DNA of 31,026 nt from DASTGO01 sp035719045 (GTDB lineage: Bacteria; Actinomycetota; Actinomycetes; Actinomycetales; Kineosporiaceae). Positions 14,725-22,132 of this stretch are shown piece by piece; position 1 is the stretch's first letter, and each line of letters begins with the position of its first letter. Position numbers and translations under genes: made by a program. Below the pieces are notes generated by a model. It did not search any database. It worked only from the letters and a program-made list of their open reading frames with translations, and was not told the origin of the DNA. The stretch is taken from the NCBI GenBank assembly GCA_035719045.1, contig DASTGO010000545.1:1-31026 (forward strand). The letters are read 5' to 3'.

Positions 14725-15468
14725 ATGACCTTCACGCTTGTCCTGCTGCGCCACGGCGAGAGCGACTGGAACGCCAAGAACCTCTTCACCGGCTGGGTGG
14801 ACGTCCCCCTGTCGGAGAAGGGCCGGGTGGAGGCGGAGACCGGCGGCCGGCTGCTGGCCGAGGCCGCCGTCCTGCCGGACGTGGTCCACACCTCGATGCT
14901 GCGCCGCGCGATCACCACGGCCAACCTGGCGCTGGACGCCGCCGACCGGCACTGGATCCCGGTCAAGCGCAGCTGGCGGCTCAACGAGCGGCACTACGGC
15001 GCGCTGCAGGGCAAGAACAAGAAGCAGACCATGGACGAGTTCGGCGAGGAGCAGTTCATGCTCTGGCGCCGGTCCTACGATGTGCCGCCGCCGCCGATCG
15101 CCGCGGATGACGAGTTCTCCCAGGCCGGGGACCCCCGGTACGCCGACCTCGGTCCCGAGCTGCCGGCCACCGAATGCCTGAAGGACGTCGTGGCCCGGAT
15201 GCTGCCCTACTGGGACAGCGCGATCGTGCCCGACCTGCGGGCCGGGAAGGTCGTCCTGGTAGCCGCGCACGGTAACTCGCTGCGCGCCCTGGTCAAGCAC
15301 CTGGACCGGATCAGCGACACCGACATCGCCGGGCTGAACATCCCGACGGGCATCCCGCTGCTCTACACCCTCGACGAGGAGCTCAACCCGACCGAGCCCG
15401 GCGGGCGCTACCTCGACCCGGAGGCCGCCGCCAAGGCCGCTGCCGCCGTGGCCGCCCAGGGCCGCTGA
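14725..15468 (+). CDS. gpmA: 2,3-bisphosphoglycerate-dependent phosphoglycerate mutase
   Basis: 247-aa dPGM interconverting 3- and 2-phosphoglycerate in glycolysis and gluconeogenesis. The catalytic histidine is H10 in LLRHGES, the second histidine is in AAHGNSLR, and NERHYGALQGKNK is the substrate-binding stretch. The C-terminal DPEAAAKAAAAV tail is normal for actinobacterial members. Gene order mshA-ybjN-gpmA-senX3 follows Rv0486-Rv0490. The start is leaderless. A hairpin between this gene and phoU ends transcription from both sides. Confidence 0.97.
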   Translation: MTFTLVLLRHGESDWNAKNLFTGWVDVPLSEKGRVEAETGGRLLAEAAVLPDVVHTSMLRRAITTANLALDAADRHWIPVKRSWRLNERHYGALQGKNKKQTMDEFGEEQFMLWRRSYDVPPPPIAADDEFSQAGDPRYADLGPELPATECLKDVVARMLPYWDSAIVPDLRAGKVVLVAAHGNSLRALVKHLDRISDTDIAGLNIPTGIPLLYTLDEELNPTEPGGRYLDPEAAAKAAAAVAAQGR

Positions 15469-15481
15469 CCCCAGCCGATCG

Positions 15482-15515
15482 GCCCGCGCCGAGCGCTCAG
15501 GCGAGCGGCGCGGGC
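15482..15515. terminator. Bidirectional hairpin between gpmA and phoU
   Basis: GCCCGCGCCG (15482-15491) and CGGCGCGGGC (15506-15515) form a perfect 10-bp stem with a 14-nt loop. The stem extends through GATC on each side with one G-U-type pair. It lies between convergent genes. Confidence 0.75.
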
Positions 15516-15616
15516 TGATCCGGCCACCCGAACGGCCCGGGGCTCGGGCCCGTCCGTCGCCCTGGGACGGCCGCCGTGATCGTGATGCGGCCCGGTCGCA
15601 ACGGGTGTCGCGGCGC

Positions 15617-16276
15617 CTAGCCGAGTTCGGCCGGGGGCCGGCGCTCGCCGGTGACCAGGAAGACCACCCGGCGGGCGACGGAGACCGCATGGTCGGCGAA
15701 CCGCTCGTAGTACCGCCCGCACAGGGTGATGTCCACGGCCGCCTCGATCCCGTGCTCCCAGTCCGGGGACATCAGGACCGCGAACACATGCCGGTGCAGG
15801 GCGTCCATCGCGTCGTCGTCGGTCTCCAGCTCCTCGGCGACGGCGATGTCCCGGCTGGCGATCACGCTGCCGGCCTTCGCCACGATCCGCTCCGCGATCT
15901 GGCCCATCTGCAGGATGGTCGCGCGCAGCTCCGGCGGGATGGCCGAGTTCGGGTAGCGCATCCGGGCCAGCTTGGCCACGTGCCGGGCCAGGTCGCCCAT
16001 CCGCTCCAGGTCCGCGCTGATCCGCAGGCTGGTGACGATCACCCGCAGGTCGGTGGCCACCGGCTGCTGGCGGGCCAGCAGGGTCAGCGCCCGCTCCTCC
16101 AGCTGGACCTGCAGGGCGTCGATGGTCTCGTCGGCGGCGATCACGCTCTCGGCGAGGGTGAGGTCGGCGTCCAGCAGGGCGGTGGTGGCCCTGCCGATCG
16201 CAGATCCGACGAGCCGGGTCATCTCGACCATCTGGTCGGAGATCCCCGCAAGCTCTCCGTGGAACTGTTCCCGCAT
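15617..16276 (-). CDS. phoU: Phosphate-signalling regulator PhoU
   Basis: 219-aa all-helical PhoU protein with two repeats of the PhoU three-helix bundle. The metal-binding motif D-L-x-R-M-G-D is seen in repeat 1 (SADLERMGDLARHV) and the matching region of repeat 2 is CGRYYERFADHAVSVA. PhoU links phosphate transport to the histidine kinase and keeps it off when phosphate is plentiful. ATG 16276 follows GGAG by 6 nt; ATG 16288 is four codons upstream. It is divergent from senX3-regX3, as phoU is from phoR-phoP in Streptomyces, with a PHO-box-like array between. Confidence 0.94.
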   Translation of the reverse strand: MREQFHGELAGISDQMVEMTRLVGSAIGRATTALLDADLTLAESVIAADETIDALQVQLEERALTLLARQQPVATDLRVIVTSLRISADLERMGDLARHVAKLARMRYPNSAIPPELRATILQMGQIAERIVAKAGSVIASRDIAVAEELETDDDAMDALHRHVFAVLMSPDWEHGIEAAVDITLCGRYYERFADHAVSVARRVVFLVTGERRPPAELG

Positions 16277-16348
16277 CTGTCGCTCCATCTCACCCGGCTG
16301 TCGGGCGGAACCGTACGCCCGCCCGGCCGCCAGTCGCACGCTGGCAGG

Positions 16349-16381
16349 CGGGCGTGAACGGATCGCCGCTGCCAGGTGAAC
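16349..16381 (-). promoter_or_regulatory. PHO-box-like array between phoU and senX3
   Basis: Read toward phoU, three consecutive 11-bp units are GTTCACCTGGC, AGCGGCGATCC and GTTCACGCCCG. Units 1 and 3 share GTTCAC and are exactly 22 bp apart, the spacing of Streptomyces PhoP direct-repeat units (GTTCACC); the middle unit is degenerate. Autoregulation by RegX3 is the likely function. Confidence 0.72.
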
Positions 16382-16441
16382 TCCGCGAGAAGGCATCACC
16401 CGCACGGCCTCCGACGTGCCTGAAGGCCCCCGGTGCGGCCC

Positions 16442-16447
16442 TACATT
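16442..16447 (+). promoter_or_regulatory. -10 element TACATT of senX3
   Basis: TACATT is followed by 7 nt (gaggaac) and GTG 16455. The purine run is too close to serve as a normal ribosome site, so the start is probably leaderless. Confidence 0.55.
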
Positions 16448-16454
16448 GAGGAAC

Positions 16455-17747
16455 GTGAACCCGACGTGGACCGCTGCCGTGGCCGGACTTGTCGGTCTCG
16501 TCGTCGGTGCCGCCGGGGTGCTGGCCTTCCGGGTCAGCGAGCGGGAGCGACTGGGCCTGGCCCAGCCGACCGAGCCGGACCTGCCGCCCGGGGTGACCGA
16601 GGTGCTGGGAGTGCTGCGCTCGGCCGCCGTGGTCCTCGACCTGGCCGACGGGGTGGCCAAGGCCAGCCCCGCCGCCTACGCCTTCGGCCTGGTGCGCGGA
16701 CATGACCTGGTGCACGCGGAACTGCGTGAGATGGCGGCGGAGGCCCGCCGGTTCGGGCTGGTCCGGGAGCGGGAGCTGGAACTGCCGCGCGGACCCTTCG
16801 GACGGGCCCGGCTCGTGGTCCACGCCCGGGTAGCGCCGCTGGGTGCCGACCATGTGCTCGTCCTCGTAGACGACCGGACCGAGGCGCGCCGGGTCGAGGA
16901 GGTCCGCCGCGACTTCGTGGCCAACGTCAGCCATGAGCTGAAGACCCCGATCGGGGCCCTGCACCTGCTGGCCGAGGCGGTGCACGACGCGGCCGAAGAC
17001 CCGGAGGCGGTCCGGCACTTCGCGGAGCGGATGCAGCGGGAGTCCCTGCGGCTGACCTCCCTGGTCCAGGAGATCATCGACCTGTCCCGGCTGCAGGTGG
17101 CCGACGCCCTGCACCCCCCGGAGCCGGTGGACGTCGACGGCGTGATCGCCGAGGCGGTGGACCGGTGCCGGCTGGTCGCCCAGGCCAAGCACATCGAGGT
17201 CGTGATCGGCGGGCATGAGGGCGCGGTCGTGTACGGCGACCACAACCTCCTGGTGACCGCGGTCCGCAACCTGGTCGACAACGCGATCGCCTACTCCCCG
17301 GAGAACACCCGGGTCGGGGTCGGGGTCCGCCGGGATGGCGGTCTGGTCGAGATCGCCGTCAGCGATCAGGGGATCGGGATCTCCCCGGCCGATCAGGCCC
17401 GGATCTTCGAGCGCTTCTACCGGGTCGACCCGGCCCGGTCCAGGGCCACCGGGGGGACCGGACTCGGCCTGAGCATCGTCAAGCACGTGGCCGCCAACCA
17501 CGGCGGCGAGGTCACGGTCTGGAGCATGCTCGGCCAGGGCTCCACCTTCACCCTGCGCCTTCCCGACTCCGCGCACACCTCCGGGGGAGTCCCGGACGAC
17601 GCCCCCGATGAGGCGGATCCGCCCCCGGTCCAGGCGGCCGACCCGTTCCGGCGCACCGAACCGACCCCGCCAGCCGGGGCCCAGCCCGACCACCGGACGG
17701 CAGCGCCACGGCGCCCGGCCGCCGAACCGAGGGGAGCAGTACCGTGA
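16455..17747 (+). CDS. senX3: Sensor histidine kinase SenX3 (PhoR-type)
   Basis: 430-aa phosphate-responsive histidine kinase. Order: one N-terminal membrane segment (about 5-33), a degenerate PAS region (about 50-145), HisKA with phospho-acceptor H160 (NVSHELKTP), then HATPase with the N box NLVDNAIAYSPE, the G1 region DQGIGISPADQARIFERFYR and the G2 box GTGLGLSIVK. About 60 disordered Pro/Ala/Asp-rich residues follow the ATPase domain, which is longer than usual. It overlaps regX3 by GTGA, so the two are coupled; mycobacteria instead have repeats between these genes. The divergent phoU supports a role in phosphate sensing. Confidence 0.93.
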   Translation: MNPTWTAAVAGLVGLVVGAAGVLAFRVSERERLGLAQPTEPDLPPGVTEVLGVLRSAAVVLDLADGVAKASPAAYAFGLVRGHDLVHAELREMAAEARRFGLVRERELELPRGPFGRARLVVHARVAPLGADHVLVLVDDRTEARRVEEVRRDFVANVSHELKTPIGALHLLAEAVHDAAEDPEAVRHFAERMQRESLRLTSLVQEIIDLSRLQVADALHPPEPVDVDGVIAEAVDRCRLVAQAKHIEVVIGGHEGAVVYGDHNLLVTAVRNLVDNAIAYSPENTRVGVGVRRDGGLVEIAVSDQGIGISPADQARIFERFYRVDPARSRATGGTGLGLSIVKHVAANHGGEVTVWSMLGQGSTFTLRLPDSAHTSGGVPDDAPDEADPPPVQAADPFRRTEPTPPAGAQPDHRTAAPRRPAAEPRGAVP

Positions 17748-18424
17748 CCCGCATCCTCGTCGTCGAGGACGAAGAGTCGTTCAGCGACCCGTTGTCCTAC
17801 CTCCTGCGGAAGGAGGGGTACGAGGTCGCCATCGCCGACGACGGACCCGCCGCCCTGGAGGAGTTCGACCGCAATGGCGCGGACCTGGTGCTGCTCGACC
17901 TCATGCTCCCGGGCCTGCCCGGCACGGAGGTCTGCCGCCAGTTGCGGGCCCGCAGCAATGTCCCGGTGATCATGCTGACCGCCAAGGACAGCGAGATCGA
18001 CAAGGTGGTCGGCCTGGAGCTCGGCGCGGACGACTACGTGACCAAGCCGTACTCGTCCCGGGAGCTGGTCGCCCGGGTCCGGGCGGTGCTGCGCCGCGGC
18101 ACCGAGCCCGAGGTCCTGGTGGCTTCGACCGTCGAGGCCGGACCGGTCCGGATGGACGTCGAGCGGCATGTGGTCACGGTCGGCGGCAGCCCGGTGGCGA
18201 TGCCGCTGAAGGAGTTCGAGCTGCTGGAGATCCTGCTGCGCAACGCCGGCCGGGTGCTCACCCGGATGCAGCTGATCGACCGGGTGTGGGGCGCGGACTA
18301 CGTCGGCGACACCAAGACCCTCGACGTCCACGTCAAGCGCCTGCGCGGCAAGATCGAGCCCGACCCGGCCAACCCGCGCTACCTGGTGACCGTCCGGGGC
18401 CTGGGCTACAAGTTCGAGAGCTGA
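17744..18424 (+). CDS. regX3: OmpR/PhoB-family response regulator RegX3 (PhoP-type)
   Basis: 226 aa. The receiver domain carries acidic pocket residues E8, D9 and E10, phospho-acceptor D52 (LVLLDLMLPG), the Thr in MLTAKD and K101 (TKP). The C-terminal winged helix ends in TLDVHVKRLRGKIEPDPANPRYLVTVRGLGYKFE, the classic recognition-helix end, given here in parts: TLDVHVKRLRGK and YLVTVRGLGYKFE. It is cotranscribed with senX3 and would bind the GTTCAC repeats upstream of phoU. A strong hairpin follows at 18453-18490. Confidence 0.95.
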   Translation: MTRILVVEDEESFSDPLSYLLRKEGYEVAIADDGPAALEEFDRNGADLVLLDLMLPGLPGTEVCRQLRARSNVPVIMLTAKDSEIDKVVGLELGADDYVTKPYSSRELVARVRAVLRRGTEPEVLVASTVEAGPVRMDVERHVVTVGGSPVAMPLKEFELLEILLRNAGRVLTRMQLIDRVWGADYVGDTKTLDVHVKRLRGKIEPDPANPRYLVTVRGLGYKFES

Positions 18425-18452
18425 TGCCCGCAGCGCCACGCCGGACGTGACG

Positions 18453-18490
18453 AAAGGGCCGGTCGCCCCCGCAGGGGTGACCGGCCCTTT
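18453..18490. terminator. Bidirectional terminator between regX3 and the lipoprotein gene
   Basis: AAAGGGCCGGTC (18453-18464) pairs perfectly with GACCGGCCCTTT (18479-18490) over a 14-nt loop. A/T runs on both sides give a short U tract in either direction. Confidence 0.88.
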
Positions 18491-18505
18491 CGGTGCCGTG
18501 AGGTG

Positions 18506-19129
18506 TCAGCTGGTCGGGGAGACCGAGGACGACGGCGACGCCGACGAAGAGGCTGAGGACGACGCGGAGGACGACGCCGACGAGGAGGTCGAGGACGACG
18601 GGGTGGCGGTCGGGGTCGGCGTCGGGAGCAGCGTCGCGTACTCCGCCTCGCTGCCGGCCGCCAGCACCGGGACGCTGAACTTGATGCTGCCGCCGCCCTT
18701 CGTCTGGGCCACCAGGGTCAGCAGTGAGCCGGGAGCCTTGGGGACCGACGACACGGTGAGCTGGGTACCGTTGGGGCCGATCTGGACCAGCTTGCCGGGG
18801 GCCGCGGCGACGCTGGCCTCGCCCACTGCCTGGGAGCCGTCCGCCACGGCGATATCGACGGACACGCTGGCGGTGCCGGTGTTGACCACCCCGCCGATCA
18901 GCGAGCCGGGCTGGCCCTTGCCCTTGGTGACGACGAAGAAGTTGTTCAGCTTGACCGTGGAGTTGCTGGCGGGGTCGGTGATCGACCCGTTGAACCCGTC
19001 ACTGGCCGGGTACGGCGTCGTCGTCACGGCGGGCGAGGCGAGCACACATCCGGACAGGGTCATGGCCGCGCCGAGGGCGACGACTCCGGTGGCGACCATC
19101 TTCGCCGGGCGGCGCGCAGTGCGCTTCAC
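18506..19129 (-). CDS. Secreted lipoprotein with Ser-rich tail (LpqE-like position)
   Basis: 207 aa. The signal peptide has a basic start, a hydrophobic stretch and the lipobox LSGC with lipidated C28. Residues about 40-165 look like a beta-sandwich (GSITDPASNSTVKLNN, SLIGGVVNTGTASVSVDIAV). The C-terminus is low-complexity Thr/Pro then Ser/Ala (SSSASSSASSS). GTG 19129 follows AGGAGG by 8 nt. Divergent placement next to carD matches the lipoprotein LpqE (Rv3584) in mycobacteria, so this is probably its counterpart, though the sequence alone does not prove it. The function is unknown. Confidence 0.82.
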   Translation of the reverse strand: MKRTARRPAKMVATGVVALGAAMTLSGCVLASPAVTTTPYPASDGFNGSITDPASNSTVKLNNFFVVTKGKGQPGSLIGGVVNTGTASVSVDIAVADGSQAVGEASVAAAPGKLVQIGPNGTQLTVSSVPKAPGSLLTLVAQTKGGGSIKFSVPVLAAGSEAEYATLLPTPTPTATPSSSTSSSASSSASSSASSSASPSSSVSPTS

Positions 19130-19277
19130 GTCCCGTTCCTCCTCTACAGGCAAAGCTCGAAGCCGGTCCCGCCCGGCCGAAGTCGCTGCGCAGCCTACCC
19201 GTGCAAGGTCATCGTCCGGGAGACGCCAGCAGTGCCCAGACCAGCTCCGGCGCAGGAATGCCCAGGCCAGGGGCGGG

Positions 19278-19295
19278 AGTGTTGCGAACAACACT
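19278..19295. promoter_or_regulatory. 18-bp perfect palindrome AGTGTTG-CGAA-CAACACT
   Basis: Seven-base arms AGTGTTG and CAACACT flank CGAA, with TATCCA directly after on the plus strand and TAGTGT on the minus strand. It resembles a TetR-type operator next to a promoter. Its position could serve the lipoprotein gene, 149 bp away. Confidence 0.5.
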
Positions 19296-19749
19296 ATCCA
19301 CCACCTGCTATGGAGCCGCCAGGACGAGGGGCACGGCACCTGTCCACAGCGCCGGGTCCGGCGTGTCGGGATCCGTCCGCGCGGACCTCGGGCGGTGACG
19401 GGCAGTGGCGGGGGAGCGGCGGCTGATCCTCGTCCGTGACGGTCCGGACCCGCCCTGGCAGGTCCGGACACCGGAGCGGCGGCCGGCCGGGGGTGGTGAT
19501 CGGGCACTGTCCGCCGTGGCCTGTGGTCGCCTCCGGATGCCGGAGATGCCGTCACAGCACAGGCAATCCGAGGTTCGATCCACCGTCGGTGTCGGCCTCG
19601 ACACGCAGTGGCGGGGTATGCGGCCGCTGCGGTGACGGCCCGGCAAATGCATGCGCAGAGGCATCTGTCAAGGGTGTCGCAGACCGTAACTAGGCCTCTG
19701 ACCTGCACAAACGATGTTCCACGTCGGTGACGCCGACAACGTGTCGTGA

Positions 19750-19755
19750 TACGAT
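19750..19755 (+). promoter_or_regulatory. Possible -10 element TACGAT of carD
   Basis: TACGAT lies 27 bp before the carD ATG. The resulting short leader includes GGGGAT as a ribosome site. No good -35 is seen, which is usual for CarD-dependent or housekeeping promoters in this group. Confidence 0.45.
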
Positions 19756-19782
19756 TCCCCCTGGGAAAGGGGATAAGACCAC

Positions 19783-20265
19783 ATGGCTTTTACGGTCGGC
19801 GAGACGGTTGTGTACCCCCATCACGGGGCCGCACTCATCGAGGAGATCAAGACCAGGGTCATCAAGGGGGAGGAACGACAGTACCTGGTCCTCAAGGTCG
19901 CCCAAGGAGATCTGACCATCGAGGTTCCCGCACAGAACGTCGACCTGGTCGGCGTTCGTGACGTCGTGGGGCAAGAGGGTCTCGACCGCGTCTTCCAGGT
20001 CCTCCGGGCCCCCTACGCCGAGGAACCGACGAACTGGTCCCGGCGCTACAAGGCAAATCTGGAGAAGCTGGCTTCCGGTGACGTCATCAAGGTCGCGGAG
20101 GTCGTGCGTGACCTGTGGCGGCGTGACCAGGACCGCGGGCTCTCCGCCGGTGAGAAGCGGATGCTGGCGAAGGCCCGGCAGATCCTGGTGTCGGAGCTGG
20201 CTCTGGCCGAACACACCAACGAGGACAAGGCCGAGGCCATCCTCGACGAGGTGCTCGCTTCCTGA
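19783..20265 (+). CDS. carD: RNA-polymerase-binding transcription factor CarD
   Basis: 160 aa, the normal size. The N-terminal Tudor-like domain binds the RNA polymerase beta subunit (FTVGETVVYPHHGAALIEEI). The helical C-terminal domain contacts promoter DNA and includes the conserved Trp in EEPTNWSRRYKANLEKL, which wedges the upstream edge of the bubble, and basic KRMLAKARQIL. CarD stabilises open complexes at many promoters. Gene order lipoprotein, carD, IspD-like, IspF resembles Rv3584 to Rv3581c. Confidence 0.97.
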   Translation: MAFTVGETVVYPHHGAALIEEIKTRVIKGEERQYLVLKVAQGDLTIEVPAQNVDLVGVRDVVGQEGLDRVFQVLRAPYAEEPTNWSRRYKANLEKLASGDVIKVAEVVRDLWRRDQDRGLSAGEKRMLAKARQILVSELALAEHTNEDKAEAILDEVLAS

Positions 20266-20346
20266 GCCGCCACCGGCCTATCGGGAATCTGTTCCCGGGC
20301 CGGGGTTCACCGTGACGGTGCCTGCGGCGCCGGGCTCTGGCGCGGC

Positions 20347-20352
20347 TACATT
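20347..20352 (+). promoter_or_regulatory. -10 element TACATT of the IspD-like gene
   Basis: TACATT, 6 nt, then GTG 20359. This is a leaderless layout and marks the IspD-like gene as separately transcribed from carD. Confidence 0.6.
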
Positions 20353-20358
20353 CCAGTT

Positions 20359-21159
20359 GTGAACACAGCGGTAGACACTGACGATGGCCGCCCCCACCAG
20401 GGGGCGGCCATCGCTGTCGTTCCGGTCTGCCACGACGACCGGGAGGCCCCGGCCGGCTGCGCGGCCCTGCGGGATCTGCGGGGGCGATCCCTGCTTGTCC
20501 GTGCGGTGCGCGCGCTGCTGCGCTCCGGGGTCGTCGGGGAGGTCGCCGTCGTCGTCCCGCCCGACCTGGTGCCGCTGGTGAAGGATCTCGTGGCGTCGGC
20601 AGGGCCGGCCGGTCCGGTCCGGGCGGTGATCCTTCCCTCGGAGGAGAACGGGCACGGCTACCGGGTCAGGGTGGCGCTGCGCGAACACCTCTTCCCGCCC
20701 GGAACGCCCGTCGTCGTGCACGACCCGCTGTTCTCCCTCGCCCCGGCGGAGCTGGTGCGGTCCGTCGTCCAGGCGCTGACCGAGGCCGGCCCGTGTCCCC
20801 GGCCGGGGGCGCCGGACCTCGCGGCGATCCCGGTCCGCCCGGTCACCGACACGCTCAAGTGGGTCGCCGAGGACGACGTCGTCCTGGGAACGGCGGACCG
20901 GGACCACTTCCGGATGGTGTCCAGCCCGCAGGCCTACTGGCCGCAGCAGCTCCTGTCCAGGCTGGAGGCCGCGACGGACGAGCAGTTGCGGGCCTGCGGG
21001 GCCGAGGTGCTCCCTGGACTGGTCCGGGGCGCAGGCGGCCGGTTGCTCACCGTTCCCGCGCCGGGGGAGTCGTTCCGGCTCGCGACGGCGGAAGACCTGG
21101 TCCTCGCCGAGGCGATGCTGCACGTGGGAACCGGCGGGGAGGCCGCGACCCGGCACTGA
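20359..21159 (+). CDS. Degenerate IspD paralogue (probable pseudoenzyme)
   Basis: 266 aa. Similarity to IspD (2-C-methyl-D-erythritol 4-phosphate cytidylyltransferase) is clear in HDPLFSLAP, PVTDTLKWVAEDDVV, SSPQAYWPQQLL and ATAEDLVLAEAML. The N-terminal Gly-rich CTP-binding loop is missing: after VVPV comes CHDDREAPAGCAAL in place of an AGxGxR(M/L)G loop followed by K. The late FKVT motif has become FRLA. It sits directly after carD, where the functional ispD usually lies, while an intact-looking ispD is on the opposite strand next door. The frame, leaderless promoter and GTG start are intact, so it is not a simple pseudogene. A regulatory or structural role, or a changed substrate, is possible. 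Confidence 0.78.
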   Translation: MNTAVDTDDGRPHQGAAIAVVPVCHDDREAPAGCAALRDLRGRSLLVRAVRALLRSGVVGEVAVVVPPDLVPLVKDLVASAGPAGPVRAVILPSEENGHGYRVRVALREHLFPPGTPVVVHDPLFSLAPAELVRSVVQALTEAGPCPRPGAPDLAAIPVRPVTDTLKWVAEDDVVLGTADRDHFRMVSSPQAYWPQQLLSRLEAATDEQLRACGAEVLPGLVRGAGGRLLTVPAPGESFRLATAEDLVLAEAMLHVGTGGEAATRH

Positions 21160-21256
21160 CGGTCGGCGGTCCGTGACAGGGGAGCATCGTCGTGCTGGCA
21201 GGCGTGACACCTCTCGCAGGCCCGGCCCGCTCGGGCACCGTCTCCGCGCGGGCGGG

Positions 21257-22030
21257 TCAGGGCATCCGGTAGTGGTGGGTGGACAGCAACCGCTCGGCAA
21301 GGACCAGGTCGTGCGGGTAGGTCACCTTGAGGTTGTGCCGGCTGCCGGCCACCACCCGGACCGCAGGGCCGCCGTACCGCTCGATGCTGCAGGCGGTGTC
21401 CGTCCCCTGATACCCGTCGGCACGGGCCTGGTCATAGGCGCGCAGCAGGTCCGGGGCGCGGAACGCCTGCGGGGTCTGCACCCGGACCAGTCCCGCCGCG
21501 CTGCCGTACGCCTTCGCGGTGGGGGCGTCCTCGGCGGGCAGTACCCCGAGGGCGGGCAGGGCGGGCACGGCTCCACCGACGGACGCCGCCGTGGTGACCA
21601 CTGAGCGGAACAGGGCCGGGCCTGCCAGCGGCCGTGCACCGTCGTGGATGGCGATCACGTCGACCTCTCCGGCATCGACCCGATCGCGGAGGTGGTCCAG
21701 GGCCGCCTGCTCGGAGCCGTGCCGGGTGTCCCCGCCGATCACCAGTTCGACCTGCCGTCCGGAGGGTGCCTCCCGGCGCAGGGTCTGCTCGGCCAGCTCC
21801 GCGTCCTCCGGCCGGACCACCAGCATCAGGTGGCCGACCTCCGCCACCTCGTCGGCCCAGGTGAAGGACCAGGAGATCAACCTCCGCCCGGCGAGCGGCA
21901 GGTACACCTTGTTCAGGCTGGCGCCGACCCGGGTCCCGCTGCCGCCGGCCAGCACGACCACCGCCGCCCGGCCCGCCGGAGGCCGTCTCCCCACGAACGG
22001 CCCGATCCCGGTGGCAGGCGTCCTGCTCAT
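21257..22030 (-). CDS. ispD: 2-C-methyl-D-erythritol 4-phosphate cytidylyltransferase
   Basis: 257 aa. It converts MEP and CTP to CDP-ME in the non-mevalonate isoprenoid pathway. All expected motifs are present: the CTP loop LAGGSGTRVG (27-36) with K41 in NKVYLPLAGR, IHDGARPL, VQTPQAFR, TDTACSIERYG, and GSRHNLKVTYPHDLVLAE at the end. It is convergent with the degenerate IspD-like gene and divergent from ispF. The start ATG 22030 has TACTGT six bases upstream. Its sequence differs enough from the CarD-linked actinobacterial IspD type that it could be a second IspD lineage or a related sugar-phosphate cytidylyltransferase. Confidence 0.85.
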   Translation of the reverse strand: MSRTPATGIGPFVGRRPPAGRAAVVVLAGGSGTRVGASLNKVYLPLAGRRLISWSFTWADEVAEVGHLMLVVRPEDAELAEQTLRREAPSGRQVELVIGGDTRHGSEQAALDHLRDRVDAGEVDVIAIHDGARPLAGPALFRSVVTTAASVGGAVPALPALGVLPAEDAPTAKAYGSAAGLVRVQTPQAFRAPDLLRAYDQARADGYQGTDTACSIERYGGPAVRVVAGSRHNLKVTYPHDLVLAERLLSTHHYRMP

Positions 22031-22036
22031 GGCTCG

Positions 22037-22042
22037 ACAGTA
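22037..22042 (-). promoter_or_regulatory. -10 element TACTGT of ispD
   Basis: On the minus strand TACTGT, then cgagcc, then ATG 22030, a leaderless layout. Confidence 0.6.
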
Positions 22043-22120
22043 GCGGCCGGTCCGGCGGCGGACGCCCACCGGTCGGGCGCCCGGACGCCGGGTGTGCGTG
22101 GGACGCCGGAAGCCGGGCGC

Positions 22121-22126
22121 TAGCGT
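22121..22126 (+). promoter_or_regulatory. -10 element TAGCGT of ispF
   Basis: TAGCGT, 6 nt, then GTG 22133. It is divergent from the ispD promoter about 80 bp away. Confidence 0.55.
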
Positions 22127-22132
22127 CAGGGT

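Larger units (their letters stand above)
19130..19782. other. 653-bp divergent region between the lipoprotein gene and carD
   Basis: No convincing gene was found. It contains a perfect 18-bp palindrome at 19278-19295, two GGTCCGGAC words exactly 20 bp apart (19441 and 19461), the lipoprotein ribosome site at its left end and the carD promoter at its right. It is unusually long for this compact genome. A small RNA or short protein cannot be ruled out. Confidence 0.5.

Noticed and set aside
19405..19635. 76-codon plus-strand frame in the carD upstream region
   Set aside because: No ribosome site or leaderless -10, no family resemblance, composition like random GC-rich DNA.
21219..21235. GCCCG-CGGGC hairpin between the two IspD genes as a terminator
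   Set aside because: Only a 5-bp stem in DNA where such words are common; no T tract.
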